Counted from the first letter of the stretch, positions 45,067 through 54,902 are shown. The stretch: DNA of 64,000 nucleotides from Stappia sediminis (GCF_009826895.1 NZ_WUMV01000010.1:62001-126000); one strand, 5' to 3'. Numbers and translations are program-made. The notes: generated by a model not told the origin, from the letters alone.

Positions 45067-47040
45067 TCATTCCTCGTCGTCGCTATCGTCGCCTTCATCT
45101 GACGAGCCGCCGACCATTAGCCACCTGTCGTTGCTTTCCTTCCGATACAGTTGGCCGATACCCCATCCAATGCCTTCTCCGTAGTAGACGCTGCAATCGG
45201 CACACATATTGGCCCATTCCGGACTACTCTGAAGGCGTCCGTCGGAAAAAAAAGTCTCTCCGGCAAGCGGGATGGAGCAGATGTCGCAATCCTCCGGCGC
45301 ATCGAGATGATACTTGCCCTTTGCCTCGGTAACCGGATCAATTGAGTCTTCGAGCTGGCGATCCGCAGAACTTCCATCACATATTGCGCCGCCAATGCGT
45401 GGGGAGAGCTTATTGACGATGATCCGCAGCAGTCTCTCGTTCCTTTCGAGGTAGCTGCCGAATTCAGTGTATGGATCAATCTGGCCGACACTGCGCCACC
45501 GGTTATTCTTCATTCTAAAGAATTCACGCTCTTCACCCTGGATGTCGCAGCGGAACGAGCCATAGATCAGGCCGAGGTCTTCCAACATGTCAATGTCGCG
45601 TGCTTCATATCCTCCCCACGTCATACTCATGATCAGTGAGCCGAGGTCTCCGCTGTAGTACTTCATCAGAATGTCCGTAAATGCCTCAGGTGGCTGTGCG
45701 GCGTCATCTGCAGCCAGCAGCTCCCCAACGTAGGCACGACAAACATCCGCATCACTACGGATCAGAATCGTGTAACTAGGGACGTAACTGATCCCCTGTT
45801 CCTGTGTCGTCGCGAAAAAAAGTGTCATTAATCCGGTTGACGGTGCAAATATCGAAGTCTCCGCAGTTCCTCTAGGGAATTCTGTCCGTGCCTCCTCCAA
45901 CTGAGCACGGACCATCCCGGCCCAGACAGGATTGTTGGGAAGAGCCTCAGCAACATCTTTCTGCAACTGTGCAAATTCGGCCTTGTCGGACAGTCTGATC
46001 GTGCGTTTCAGGCGTTGGCCGGATGTGCCTGCGTCGCCTTCTATCTCACCTAGAATAGTTTCGTCGGTAAGGACCGCGTTGCGAGCAAATGCACCACGAC
46101 GATGGACCTTTGTGATTGTCCACGCTTCATCGACAAGGAGCTTGCATCGAAACTTTGCGGGATATCCGATCTCGAAATAATCGCGATCAACCTTCGGGTT
46201 GGCGTCCAGAGCATATTCCTGAAGAGAACACAGAAGCTCATCGCCTTCCATTTGGCAGGAAAATTCCTTCGCCTCTTCGTATTGCTCCGGGTCTACCCGG
46301 ATCATTTCGAGGTATTCTTCCGCCGTCTGAAGCTGAGGGACAAAATAGATCATATGATCGAGTCGATCCATCTTGCTTGCCACATCGGCGATTTCTTCTT
46401 CCGTAAGCTCTCCGGCGCCGCCCCGAATTCCGTGCAGTGAGGCGGCTGTACATAGAACTGAGTGCTCATAAAAGCCTTCCGAAGCTTTCATCTCTACCAT
46501 TACATAGTCGTTGATGCCTTTGGCCTTACAGCTCGCATCGTAACTTGCGATGCCTTCCGCAAGTCTCCCTTCGCTGGTATAGAGGCTAATCTCATGCCAC
46601 GGAGAAAGAACCCGGCCGGAGGTCAGTTCCAGCGGTCGAATGAACTCTGCCTTAATGTCTCGATCCGGTTCACTTACCGATATTTTTACCCCCGAAATCG
46701 ATATGGATGTGTCGTGAACGAAACGGGAGAAGGGGACCAGCAATTCTTTCCACTCAGTCGAAACGATAATCGCTTTCATCTCGTCATCGCGAGCGCCAAG
46801 ATGGCCTTTTACAGCTTCAACGTACTTGTAAATCTCGTGGATGGCTTCGCGGCTTGCGGCATCGCTTCTTTTGAGCTCGATAAGGACCCAGCGCCCTCTT
46901 GCGTCCTTGGCTAGAATATCAATGAAGCTTCGTGTCCCGATCGTGCTTGGGATGTACTTCTCGATGTTCAGAACAACGAGCCCTGCTTCAATGGCAGTTA
47001 TCTGGGATGCGATAAGATCTCTTAGAGTCGCTTCAAACAA
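45067..47040 (-). CDS. Predicted PD-(D/E)XK (NucS-like) nuclease with C-terminal zinc-binding motif
   Basis: A 657-residue protein. Its first 100 residues fit a restriction-endonuclease-like fold: Asp41 in SFIDILAKD, then Glu55-x-Lys57 in WVLIELKR, followed by a helix (EAIHEIYKYVEAVK) as in NucS/DUF91 nucleases. The central 450 residues are not recognised. The C-terminus has two CxxC pairs (Cys585/Cys588 and Cys613/Cys616) able to bind zinc, then an acidic tail. Codon use is more AT-rich than in neighbours, pointing to transfer. It lies in the block that splits the riboflavin operon, near a toxin-antitoxin pair, so a DNA-defence role is plausible. Function is inferred only from the nuclease motif. 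Confidence 0.65.
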   Translation of the reverse strand: MFEATLRDLIASQITAIEAGLVVLNIEKYIPSTIGTRSFIDILAKDARGRWVLIELKRSDAASREAIHEIYKYVEAVKGHLGARDDEMKAIIVSTEWKELLVPFSRFVHDTSISISGVKISVSEPDRDIKAEFIRPLELTSGRVLSPWHEISLYTSEGRLAEGIASYDASCKAKGINDYVMVEMKASEGFYEHSVLCTAASLHGIRGGAGELTEEEIADVASKMDRLDHMIYFVPQLQTAEEYLEMIRVDPEQYEEAKEFSCQMEGDELLCSLQEYALDANPKVDRDYFEIGYPAKFRCKLLVDEAWTITKVHRRGAFARNAVLTDETILGEIEGDAGTSGQRLKRTIRLSDKAEFAQLQKDVAEALPNNPVWAGMVRAQLEEARTEFPRGTAETSIFAPSTGLMTLFFATTQEQGISYVPSYTILIRSDADVCRAYVGELLAADDAAQPPEAFTDILMKYYSGDLGSLIMSMTWGGYEARDIDMLEDLGLIYGSFRCDIQGEEREFFRMKNNRWRSVGQIDPYTEFGSYLERNERLLRIIVNKLSPRIGGAICDGSSADRQLEDSIDPVTEAKGKYHLDAPEDCDICSIPLAGETFFSDGRLQSSPEWANMCADCSVYYGEGIGWGIGQLYRKESNDRWLMVGGSSDEGDDSDDEE

Positions 47041-47714
47041 TTCCTATTTCTCCACTATAAAATATTGTAGATTAGTACGATGAAATAAATGTGCAGCGCG
47101 TCTCACATAAGTCTTGCACCTAGCCTTCCGGATGCATTCGGTCTTCTTTTGGCCCTAGCTCGAGTTTATAAGCGGAGGCACGACAAGATAACCAGAATAT
47201 ATGCAAGCAACAATGTCCGCTCCGCTGGTTTCGCGTCCACAGACTGACAGTCCGCTTTCGGCCCCGCTCTGGCCATTCGCTCAGCACGCAACAAACATCC
47301 GGCCTCCGCCCGAATTGGACAAAAACGCGGTGCAGCGGGTTACCGCTTCGTTGAAAGTGCACCAACCCGAATGCCTCAATCCATACCCTGACATGCGTAA
47401 GGTGGCTTCCGATTTTTTGGCGTCATGAATAGACGCCTGACTCCGAATACATTCGAAGCTCTGTCAACTCCTCTCATCCAGCGATGCGATGTGCGCGACG
47501 TGATCCACTCACAGCCCCCGCGTCCACAGCGTAAGAGCCATTTCGCGTGGCCCGATTAAGGGAATTTTTCCGCGCCCGAATCTACTCTCGCCCTGGTCAC
47601 TCAATTCCGCAGTTCGTCTCGTTATATGGATGGATCTCAAGAATCATTTCGAACCTTCAACATATAGCGGTTACGATATTTTGCCGTATCGCACAGAATA
47701 TATAGTATATTAAT
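47041..47714. other. Intergenic region without a recognised gene
   Basis: This is 674 bp of mixed composition. Short frames of 75-81 codons occur on both strands around 47120-47430, but they overlap each other, lack ribosome-binding sites and have no recognisable domain. The last 150 bp are AT-rich and may hold the promoter of the small membrane protein gene. Confidence 0.4.
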
Positions 47715-47993
47715 ATGCTTAGAGCCGTTGCAATGATAAATTTTCTAGCATTTATTTTATTCATGCTATTTATTGCAATTGATGACTATTTTATATTGCG
47801 AAAATATATAGGAAAAGCAAAATCTGTTCGATTCAAATCGCGCTTCATCATAACGTATGACCTAAAAGATCCTGGAATATTGCGATCTGATGCCAGAAAG
47901 CTCCACAGAAACATTAGACAACTTTTTATCGCGCTTGCTGTACTTGGCATCCCATTGATTATCGAGACTATTCTCATTTCCCGGATGGAGTGA
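47715..47993 (+). CDS. Small hypothetical membrane protein
   Basis: 92 residues with two clear hydrophobic helices: about 7-25 (MINFLAFILFMLFIAI) and 70-88 (LFIALAVLGIPLIIETILI). A basic, tyrosine-containing loop lies between them. It is not recognised. The sequence is strongly AT-rich. The first ATG has no Shine-Dalgarno; the ATG at 47733 has a weak AGAG upstream and still keeps both helices. It could be an accessory of the nuclease upstream or an unrelated cargo gene. Confidence 0.45.
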   Translation: MLRAVAMINFLAFILFMLFIAIDDYFILRKYIGKAKSVRFKSRFIITYDLKDPGILRSDARKLHRNIRQLFIALAVLGIPLIIETILISRME

Positions 47994-48270
47994 GTAAAAT
48001 TAAATGACTTTCGAGCACTAAGACGCGAATAAGCTATTGGAGTCGAATACTTAGAAAGGAATGACTTCGTCGGGCGATTGCCTTCTTGAATTTCTTGGAT
48101 GGCGAATTGATCGATTGCTTCGAGGCGTATGCACGCCATATTACGACACCCGAAACAATGAGGATTTGAAAGCTTTCTTCTGTGCTGAGACAGAGCCGGT
48201 CACCTTATGCCGAACCGCGCATATTCAGGCTGTGGCCCGGCGCTCGCAAGCATCGCAAATCGCCCCCCTC

Positions 48271-48879
48271 CTATTCCCCCGAGAACTCCGCGAGCCGGGC
48301 GACATAGCGCGCCATCATGTCGACCTCGAGGTTGACGCTGTCGCCTTCCTGCCGCTCTCCCCAGGTCGTCACTTCCAGAGTATGAGGGATGAGGAAGACG
48401 GAGAACGTATCGCCCTCCACCTCGTTGACCGTGAGTGACGTCCCGTCGACCGCCACGCTCCCCTTCTTGGCGATGAAGCGGGCGAACTCACCGGGCACGC
48501 GGAAGCGGAAATAGACGCTGTCCGGGCTGTCCTTGCGCTCGATGATTTCGGCCAGTCCATCCACATGGCCTTGCACGATGTGGCCGCCCAGCTCGTCGCC
48601 GATGGCGAGCGAGCGTTCCAGGTTGACCCTTTGCCCCTCGCGCCAATGCGTGACGGTCGTCAGCTTCAGCGTTTCGGCGCCGGATTCCACCTCGAACCAG
48701 TTCTGGCCGTTGTTTTTGCCCTTCGCCGTCACCGTGTGACACACGCCCGCGCAGGAGATCGACGCGCCGATGTCGATGGTATCGGCATCGTATTTCGTCT
48801 CGATGCGGGTCCTTAAGCCTGCCGGGATCGGCTGCGCCGAAACGATCCGGCCGACGTCGGTAACGATACCGGTGAACAT
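48271..48879 (-). CDS. ribE: Riboflavin synthase (alpha subunit)
   Basis: A 202-residue enzyme with two lumazine-binding barrels that dismutates two 6,7-dimethyl-8-ribityllumazine molecules to riboflavin. MFTGIVTDVGRI opens the first barrel, GGHIVQGHVDGLAEI the second, and KKGSVAVDGTSLTVNEVEGD is near the end. It follows ribD by 3 bp. Downstream, where ribH would be expected, accessory genes begin. Confidence 0.96.
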   Translation of the reverse strand: MFTGIVTDVGRIVSAQPIPAGLRTRIETKYDADTIDIGASISCAGVCHTVTAKGKNNGQNWFEVESGAETLKLTTVTHWREGQRVNLERSLAIGDELGGHIVQGHVDGLAEIIERKDSPDSVYFRFRVPGEFARFIAKKGSVAVDGTSLTVNEVEGDTFSVFLIPHTLEVTTWGERQEGDSVNLEVDMMARYVARLAEFSGE

Positions 48880-48882
48880 CGC

Positions 48883-50031
48883 TCACTTCCCCTTACGGAT
48901 GTAGTGGTCGCAGCTTTCCGGCCCGACCTCGATCCGGCCCGGCGCCATCACAAGCGCGCTTTCGTCCAGAAAGTCGAGTCCCCGGTCGCCGAACGGCAGG
49001 ATGCCGCCGTTGCCGACCGTCGCCGCGCCGTTATAGATCATCGCCTCGTCCACGGCATCGGCTTCCACGAAGCTTTTGGCGATCCGGCTGCCGCCTTCAA
49101 GCAGCAGCTTGGTGATGCCCCGCTGGCCGAGCGCGCGAAGCGCCACCTTCGGCGAAATCCGCCCCTTCCCGTCCGGCGCCACGCGGATGACGCTGCAGCC
49201 TTTTTCGCTCAAGGCGTCCGTCCGCTCGTAATCCGCGTCATTGGCGACGATCACCCAGACCGGCGTTTTATCGGCGGTCCTCACAAGCTTGCTGTCGAGC
49301 GGCAGATCGGCGCGCGGGTCCAGCACCACCCGCACCGGCGAGCGGTCCTCCAGACCCGGCAGACGGCACGTCAGCGACGGATTGTCGGCGATTGCCGTGC
49401 CGATGCCGACCATGATCGCGTCGCATTCCGCCCGGAAGAGATGCACTCTGCGCTTCACGTCCTCGCCAGTGATCGCCACCTGCCCGTCATCCCGCCGCCC
49501 GATGAAGCCGTCATTTGAGACGGCAAGCTTCAGGATCACATGGGGCCGCCCGTCCCTCATCCGCCGGATGAAGCCCGCGTGATGCTCCGCCGCCTGGCCC
49601 TCGCAAACGCCGACGACGACCTCCACCCCCGCCTCACGCAGGATCTCCACCCCGCGGCCCGAGACGCGCGGGTTCGGGTCGGCAACACCAACAACCACCC
49701 GCTTGATGCCCGCTTCGGCAAGCGCGACCGCGCAAGGTCCGGTCCTGCCCTGGTGGGAGCATGGCTCCAGCGTCACGTAGCAGGTTGCGCCCCTCGCTGC
49801 TTCCCCTGCGTCATGAAGTGCCCTCGCCTCGGCGTGCGCCCCTCCCGTTGCTTGCGTCCATCCCCGCCCCCTCACAACGGGGATATAATCGCTCTCGTCG
49901 ACGATCAGCGCGCCCACAGCCGGGTTCGGCCACACGCGTCCGCTCGCTCTAGCGGCGAGCGATATGGCCGCCGCCATGAACCGCGGATCGTGGGGTCTTA
50001 CGGAATTTTCGGATTTCTCGATAACCTTCAT
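48883..50031 (-). CDS. ribD: Bifunctional riboflavin biosynthesis deaminase/reductase
   Basis: A 382-residue fusion. The N-terminal CMP/dCMP-type deaminase has the zinc site HAEARAL (near 70) and PCSHQGRTGPC. The C-terminal reductase has HVILKLAVSNDGFIGR and LLLEGGSRIAKSFVEADAVD. It catalyses two early steps of riboflavin synthesis. ATG 50031 is chosen with AGCAGG upstream; an alternative start 16 codons earlier would overlap the nrdR stop. The gene lies within glyA-nrdR-ribD-ribE on one strand. Confidence 0.95.
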   Translation of the reverse strand: MKVIEKSENSVRPHDPRFMAAAISLAARASGRVWPNPAVGALIVDESDYIPVVRGRGWTQATGGAHAEARALHDAGEAARGATCYVTLEPCSHQGRTGPCAVALAEAGIKRVVVGVADPNPRVSGRGVEILREAGVEVVVGVCEGQAAEHHAGFIRRMRDGRPHVILKLAVSNDGFIGRRDDGQVAITGEDVKRRVHLFRAECDAIMVGIGTAIADNPSLTCRLPGLEDRSPVRVVLDPRADLPLDSKLVRTADKTPVWVIVANDADYERTDALSEKGCSVIRVAPDGKGRISPKVALRALGQRGITKLLLEGGSRIAKSFVEADAVDEAMIYNGAATVGNGGILPFGDRGLDFLDESALVMAPGRIEVGPESCDHYIRKGK

Positions 50032-50047
50032 CGCCTGCTTTGGAATT

Positions 50048-50521
50048 TTATTCGGCAATGATTTCACCTTCCGGGCCACTCATCTCGTCGAGCAGCGCTT
50101 CGAAGTCCTTGGCTTCTCGGAAGTTCTTGTAAACACTGGCGAAACGCACGTAGGCGACATCGTCGAGCGCCTTCAGCCCCTCCATCACGAGGTTGCCGAT
50201 GTTTTCCGCCTGGATGTCGGTTTCGCCCGAGCTTTCAAGCTGTCGCACGATTCCGCTCACCATGCGCTCAATGCTCTCCGGCTCAACCGGGCGCTTTCGC
50301 ATGGCAATCTGTACGGAACGCGCCAGTTTTTCGCGGTCGAACGGCACCCTGCGGCCCGTTCTCTTGACCACCGTCAGCTCGCGCAGTTGCACGCGCTCGA
50401 ATGTCGTAAAACGGCCGCCGCAGGACGAACAGATCCTGCGGCGGCGGATTGCAGTATCATCCTCGGTGGACCGCGAATCCTTCACCTGGGTTTCGCTTCC
50501 GCCGCAGAAGGGACAACGCAT
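50048..50521 (-). CDS. nrdR: Transcriptional repressor NrdR
   Basis: A 157-residue regulator of ribonucleotide reductase genes. The N-terminal zinc ribbon ([17 protein letters not shown] and [16 protein letters not shown]) is followed by an ATP-cone domain ([20 protein letters not shown]) that senses ATP/dATP. Its place between glyA and ribD is standard for alphaproteobacteria. Confidence 0.97.
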   Translation of the reverse strand: MRCPFCGGSETQVKDSRSTEDDTAIRRRRICSSCGGRFTTFERVQLRELTVVKRTGRRVPFDREKLARSVQIAMRKRPVEPESIERMVSGIVRQLESSGETDIQAENIGNLVMEGLKALDDVAYVRFASVYKNFREAKDFEALLDEMSGPEGEIIAE

Positions 50522-50565
50522 CGCCTGTTTCAGCTCCTGAGCTTCGCCCCTCCTTTGACTGAGCG

Positions 50566-51882
50566 TCAGAGGGTCGGATAGATCGGAAAACGCTCCGTCA
50601 GGGCGATCACTTTATCGCGGACCGCCGCTTCGACTCGCGCGTTGCCCTCATCATCGTTCGCCACTTTCAGTCCGTCCAGTACCTCGACGATCAACTTGCC
50701 GATTTCCCGGAATTCCGCCTGGCCGAAGCCGCGCGTCGTACCCGCCGGGGTGCCGAGGCGGATACCCGACGTCACGAACGGCTTTTCGGGATCGAAGGGA
50801 ATGCCGTTCTTGTTGCAGGTGATATTGGCCCGGCCAAGGCCCGCTTCAGCGCGCTTGCCGGTCGAATTCTTCGGGCGAAGGTCGACGAGCATCAGGTGGT
50901 TGTCGGTTCCGCCGGAGACGATGTCGAGGCCTTCCTCCTTCAGGCTTTCCGCCAGTGCCTTGGCATTTGCCACCACGTTTTGGGCGTAGGTCCTGAATTC
51001 GGGACGAAGCGCCTCACCGAAGGCAACCGCCTTCGCCGCGATCACATGCATCAGCGGTCCGCCCTGCAGGCCCGGAAAAACGGCGGAATTCACCTTCTTG
51101 GCGATCGCCTCGTCATTCGTCAGGATCATGCCGCCGCGCGGGCCGCGCAACGACTTGTGGGTCGTCGTGGTCGCCACATGCGCGTGCGGAAACGGCGAGG
51201 GATGCGCACCGCCCGCCACAAGGCCGGCGATATGCGCCATATCCACCATCAGATAGGCGCCGATGGAATCCGCGATCTCGCGGAAGCGCTTGAAATCCCA
51301 GGTGCGCGAGTAGGCCGTGCCGCCGGCGATGATGAGCTTGGGCATATGCTCTTCGGCAAGCCTCGCCACCTCGTCCATGTCGAGCAGGTGGTCGTCCTTG
51401 CGTACGCCGTAGGAGACGACATTGAACCACTTGCCGGACATGTTGACGGGCGAACCGTGCGTCAGGTGGCCGCCGGAGTTGAGGTCGAGACCCATGAAGG
51501 TGTCACCAGGCTTCAGCAGCGCCAGGAACACGGCCTGGTTCATCTGGCTGCCGGAGTTGGGCTGCACGTTCGCGAAACCGCAGTCGAACAGCTTCTTCGC
51601 CCGTTCAATCGCCAGGTTTTCGGCGATATCCACGAACTGGCATCCGCCGTAGTAGCGCTTGCCGGGATAGCCCTCGGCATATTTGTTGGTCATGATCGAG
51701 CCCTGCGCTTCCAGAACGGCGCGCGAGACGATGTTTTCGGAAGCGATCAGCTCGATCTCATGCTGCTGACGGCCCAGCTCCTTGCCGATCGCATCGGCAA
51801 TTTCCGGATCGGCCTCGCTCAGCGTACGCGTGAAGAAATCCGGATAAATGGCGGAGTCGAGCGTCGTATCTGTCAGCGACAT
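50566..51882 (-). CDS. glyA: Serine hydroxymethyltransferase
   Basis: A PLP enzyme of 438 residues that interconverts serine and glycine with tetrahydrofolate. Landmarks are [36 protein letters not shown], and Lys243 in [14 protein letters not shown], the Schiff-base lysine. AGGGGAA 7 bases before ATG 51882 favours it over a TTG two codons earlier. It heads the glyA-nrdR-ribD-ribE group. Confidence 0.97.
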   Translation of the reverse strand: MSLTDTTLDSAIYPDFFTRTLSEADPEIADAIGKELGRQQHEIELIASENIVSRAVLEAQGSIMTNKYAEGYPGKRYYGGCQFVDIAENLAIERAKKLFDCGFANVQPNSGSQMNQAVFLALLKPGDTFMGLDLNSGGHLTHGSPVNMSGKWFNVVSYGVRKDDHLLDMDEVARLAEEHMPKLIIAGGTAYSRTWDFKRFREIADSIGAYLMVDMAHIAGLVAGGAHPSPFPHAHVATTTTHKSLRGPRGGMILTNDEAIAKKVNSAVFPGLQGGPLMHVIAAKAVAFGEALRPEFRTYAQNVVANAKALAESLKEEGLDIVSGGTDNHLMLVDLRPKNSTGKRAEAGLGRANITCNKNGIPFDPEKPFVTSGIRLGTPAGTTRGFGQAEFREIGKLIVEVLDGLKVANDDEGNARVEAAVRDKVIALTERFPIYPTL

Positions 51883-52041
51883 TGACAATTCCCCTTGGTC
51901 GTTAACTCAGGTTGCAGCCGCCGGCCCGAATGGCTCAGGCGGCGCGGTTCAGGACCGCGAGCGGGAAGTAGCGGGCCAGCCCATAACACGAACCCGGTAG
52001 CGAACCAAGTCCGGTATTGCGGCCCTGCGCGCGCTTGAAAT

Positions 52042-52239
52042 TCAGTGCCCGAGCTGCTCCAGCCGCCGTTTCAACTTACGCACGGCAAGGTCCTGAAGGC
52101 TTTTTTGCGGCGTAGAAACCGGACCGAACACGACCACCTCCACGCCCGTTTGCGCATCGACCGCCGTGACCTTCAATTGACGGCCGATCTGCGCGAATTC
52201 CAGAAATATCTCACCGGGATTGCCGGCATGCTCGGCCAT
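52042..52239 (-). CDS. DUF6898-like small protein
   Basis: 65 residues: GEIFLEFAQIGRQLKVTAVD, then a TGVEVVVFGP strand and a basic C-terminal helix (LAVRKLKRRLEQL). This matches the small alphaproteobacterial family known as DUF6898, of unknown role. GAGGA 9 bases upstream selects ATG 52239; longer starts lack such a site. It is co-directional with glyA, about 160 bp downstream on the plus map. Confidence 0.7.
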   Translation of the reverse strand: MAEHAGNPGEIFLEFAQIGRQLKVTAVDAQTGVEVVVFGPVSTPQKSLQDLAVRKLKRRLEQLGH

Positions 52240-52389
52240 ATGCCCATCCTCGCCAATGAGGCCAATCGCCATTCGCGACTCATGGCCCTGCGAAAACGAA
52301 GATAAGGCCGTGTCGCCCGGCAAATGCAAGCGCGCGTTCAAATATCCGCCGTTCGACGCGGGCAATCATCCTGCTTCCCCAAAGGAAAA

Positions 52390-52411
52390 GCCCGGCCGAA
52401 TCCGACCGGGC
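52390..52411 (-). terminator. Terminator after the L,D-transpeptidase gene
   Basis: GCCCGG/CCGGGC arms around a 10-base centre are followed on the minus strand by TTTTCC, 39 bp beyond the L,D-transpeptidase stop. Confidence 0.6.
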
Positions 52412-52449
52412 CTTGCTGATTTGCGTCACGCGGTGAAACGCGGGCGGAT

Positions 52450-53781
52450 TTATTGCAGGTTTGCTTCCTGAACCGTGGCATCTCCGGCAAGCGAGAAGCC
52501 GTCACGGTTGTAGATATCGTCGCGGAAATGAACGATGCCGTCAGCCGTCGACCATGCCGTCACGTAGGTCATGTAAAGCGGCACCTTGGACTTCAGTTTC
52601 ACATCTTCCTGCACGCCCGTCTTGATCGTGTAGTCGACGCGGGCGCGATCCCAGTCGGGCGTCGTGGACTCAAGCATCCAGGTGATCAGCTCACGCACGT
52701 TCTGCACACGCACGCAACCCGAGGAATGGAAGCGATAGTCCGAGCCGAACAGCGATTTCGACGGCGTATCGTGCAGATAGACCTGATGCTCGTTGTGGAA
52801 GTTGATGCGCACGGAGCCCAGAGAATTTTCCGCACCCGGCTCCTGGCGGAACTGATACTGCGTCGCCTCGTCGGTGTTCCAGTCGATCTGGCGCCAGTCG
52901 AGTTCGTTGTCCTTCCAGTCGAAAATGCGGATCTTGTTGCGCGCCAGATACTCCGGATCCTCCTTCATCTTCGGGATCAGGTCCTTGCGGATGATGGAGA
53001 CCGGAACGGTCCAGTACGGGTTGAAGTTGAGTTCGTAGATCTCGGAGTTGAGAACCGGCGTCTGGCGGTCGATCTTGCCGACGACGGCCGTATGGCGCGA
53101 GCGTACGCGCCCGTTTTCCACCGCCTCGATCTCGGCTGCGGGAATGTTGACCATCACGTAGCTGTCGCCAAGGAAGCCGGACATGGAACGCACGCGGACG
53201 AGGTTCGTTTCAAGCTGGGCGAGGCGAACTTCCGCCGGAACGTTTAGAGCGGTCAGCGTGCCTGCGCCAACAGCGCCATCGGGCTTGAGCCCGTGACGAA
53301 CCTGAAACCGGCGAACCGCGGCATCGACGTAGGAATCGAACGTGTCGGACTGCCCGGCGTTCTGTTCCAGGTCGCCCGAAACGATCAGCCGTTTGCGAAG
53401 CGTCACCACATGCTCGCTGCGCGTGCCGAGCTTCATGGCCTGCTTGCCGGAGGTCACCCGCGGCCAGCCGCCCTGATTGACGATCGCCTGATAGCGCGCC
53501 ATCGCCTGCTCGATATGCGTGGCCGTATCGGCGGACAGCGTCGGTTTGTCGGACTTGATCGCTTCCAGGCTTTCAAGCGTCGCGTCGAAACGGTCCTCCC
53601 ATTCCGCGCGCTGCTGAAACTGGCGCGTGGCGTCAAGCGGAGATTCGGCCGATGCCACGCCGCCCGATAGCGCAAACGCCATGGCCATGATCCCAAGGTG
53701 GACGGCGGGATTCAGCCGGCTCCATGATCCACAGCGAACCGATTTGCGTAACACCACCACATCAACTCCCAGTCTCGGCAC
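52450..53781 (-). CDS. Murein L,D-transpeptidase (YcbB-like, YkuD domain)
   Basis: A 443-residue exported enzyme that makes 3-3 crosslinks or protein links in peptidoglycan. A signal-like stretch (LGIMAMAFALSGGVASAE) ends near residue 46. A peptidoglycan-binding-type domain (VDAAVRRFQVRHGLKPDG) lies near 145, and the YkuD catalytic motif HSSGCVRVQN holds Cys356. The MarR-type LdtR homologue and a DUF1295 gene lie beside it, which suggests it is the LdtR-controlled transpeptidase (LdtP in Liberibacter). The start could be up to 31 codons later. Confidence 0.88.
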   Translation of the reverse strand: MPRLGVDVVVLRKSVRCGSWSRLNPAVHLGIMAMAFALSGGVASAESPLDATRQFQQRAEWEDRFDATLESLEAIKSDKPTLSADTATHIEQAMARYQAIVNQGGWPRVTSGKQAMKLGTRSEHVVTLRKRLIVSGDLEQNAGQSDTFDSYVDAAVRRFQVRHGLKPDGAVGAGTLTALNVPAEVRLAQLETNLVRVRSMSGFLGDSYVMVNIPAAEIEAVENGRVRSRHTAVVGKIDRQTPVLNSEIYELNFNPYWTVPVSIIRKDLIPKMKEDPEYLARNKIRIFDWKDNELDWRQIDWNTDEATQYQFRQEPGAENSLGSVRINFHNEHQVYLHDTPSKSLFGSDYRFHSSGCVRVQNVRELITWMLESTTPDWDRARVDYTIKTGVQEDVKLKSKVPLYMTYVTAWSTADGIVHFRDDIYNRDGFSLAGDATVQEANLQ

Positions 53782-53975
53782 TTTTCGATGCCTGTAAAGG
53801 TTATCATCCGTATGCTTAACAAACTCTACGCCAGCAAATGCCCTTGCGGATTGCTGCGGTTGGGCGCCGAACAGGGCAAGGTCGACTTTGGCACTTGTGT
53901 CTTTCCAGCAGACGCACCGCGTTTATCGCCGCTTCGCCCATCGCGCAACTCGATCGCGATAGAGGAACTCCGTCC

Positions 53976-54815
53976 GTGACCCTTCAGACACTGTTGGCCC
54001 AGCCGCTCATTTCCACACTGGCCGTCACGCTCCTGATATTCACGATAATATGGCGTATTCATGTCTCGCTGAGAGATGCCGGCATTGTCGACTACTACTG
54101 GGGGCCGGGCTTTCTGGTCATTGCTGGACTATGGCTGCCGCACTCGACCGCCGCATTCCCCGTGTTGGTGATTTTCCTTGCCTTTCTAATGCTTTGGGCA
54201 CTTCGCCTGACGGTTCATCTTGTCAGGCGGCACGTCGGATCGCGGGAGGAAGACAGCCGGTATACAGCCATGCGCGAACAAGGCGGCAGCGGCTGGTGGC
54301 TGCGTTCGCTGTTCACAGTTTTCTGGCTCCAGGCCGTCCTTCTGTGGGCAGTCGCGAGCCCGATTCATGCCCTGATGTCCGCGGGGGCAAGGTCAGCAAT
54401 CGCGTGGCCGTTTGCCGCGGCGGGGTGCGCCCTCTTCGCGGTCGGTTTTGCCTTCGAGGTTGTCGGCGACGTTCAGCTCTCGCGTTTTCGCGACGATCCG
54501 GCCAACGACGGCAAGCTTCTGACGACCGGTCTCAGGGCCTGGTGCAGATTTCCAAGTTATTTCGGCGAATCCGTCCTCTGGTGGGGGCTTGGCCTGATTG
54601 CATATTCAGGGTCCGGCTCTTTGTGGAGTTTTGTCGGACCTCTGCTTCTTACCGTCCTTCTTGTGAAGGTTTCGGGCGTGGCGATGCTTGACCGCCACCT
54701 TGGCTCTCGCAAGGCCGGGTACGAGGACTGGGCAGCCACGACCGGCGCCTTCATTCCCCGGCCGCCGAAACGGCCGTCCGTTTCCGGCGAGGGAACGCAC
54801 GAGCCCGCAGAATAA
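53976..54815 (+). CDS. DUF1295 (steroid 5-alpha-reductase-like) membrane protein
   Basis: A 279-residue membrane protein with about 7 hydrophobic segments. The C-terminal half carries DUF1295 marks: GFAFEVVGDVQLSRFRDDPA, TGLRAWCRFPSYFGESVLWW and HLGSRKAGYEDWAATTGAFI. The domain is related to steroid reductases and isoprenylcysteine methyltransferases; its activity is unknown. A GTG start at 53976 with GAGGA upstream fits the first helix better than the earlier ATG. It stands between the L,D-transpeptidase and ldtR. Confidence 0.85.
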   Translation: MTLQTLLAQPLISTLAVTLLIFTIIWRIHVSLRDAGIVDYYWGPGFLVIAGLWLPHSTAAFPVLVIFLAFLMLWALRLTVHLVRRHVGSREEDSRYTAMREQGGSGWWLRSLFTVFWLQAVLLWAVASPIHALMSAGARSAIAWPFAAAGCALFAVGFAFEVVGDVQLSRFRDDPANDGKLLTTGLRAWCRFPSYFGESVLWWGLGLIAYSGSGSLWSFVGPLLLTVLLVKVSGVAMLDRHLGSRKAGYEDWAATTGAFIPRPPKRPSVSGEGTHEPAE

Positions 54816-54837
54816 TCATTCGCCTCATCACCAAACG

Positions 54838-54869
54838 AAAAAACCGCCCCGAAGCCGGGGCGGTTTTTT
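54838..54869. terminator. Strong bidirectional terminator
   Basis: AAAAAACCGCCCC pairs with GGGGCGGTTTTTT around a 6-base loop. It is T-rich on both strands and lies between the converging DUF1295 and ldtR genes. Confidence 0.92.
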
Positions 54870-54902
54870 ACTCGACACCATCCCCTGTCGGGATTTTGTT
54901 TT

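Noticed and set aside
44913-45332. A plus-strand frame starting upstream of and running into the nuclease gene
   Set aside because: Its first 50 codons look protein-like, but there is no ribosome-binding site and the rest is antisense to the nuclease gene; at most a remnant.
47120-47428. Overlapping 75-81 codon frames on both strands
   Set aside because: They overlap each other and lack start signals and recognisable motifs.
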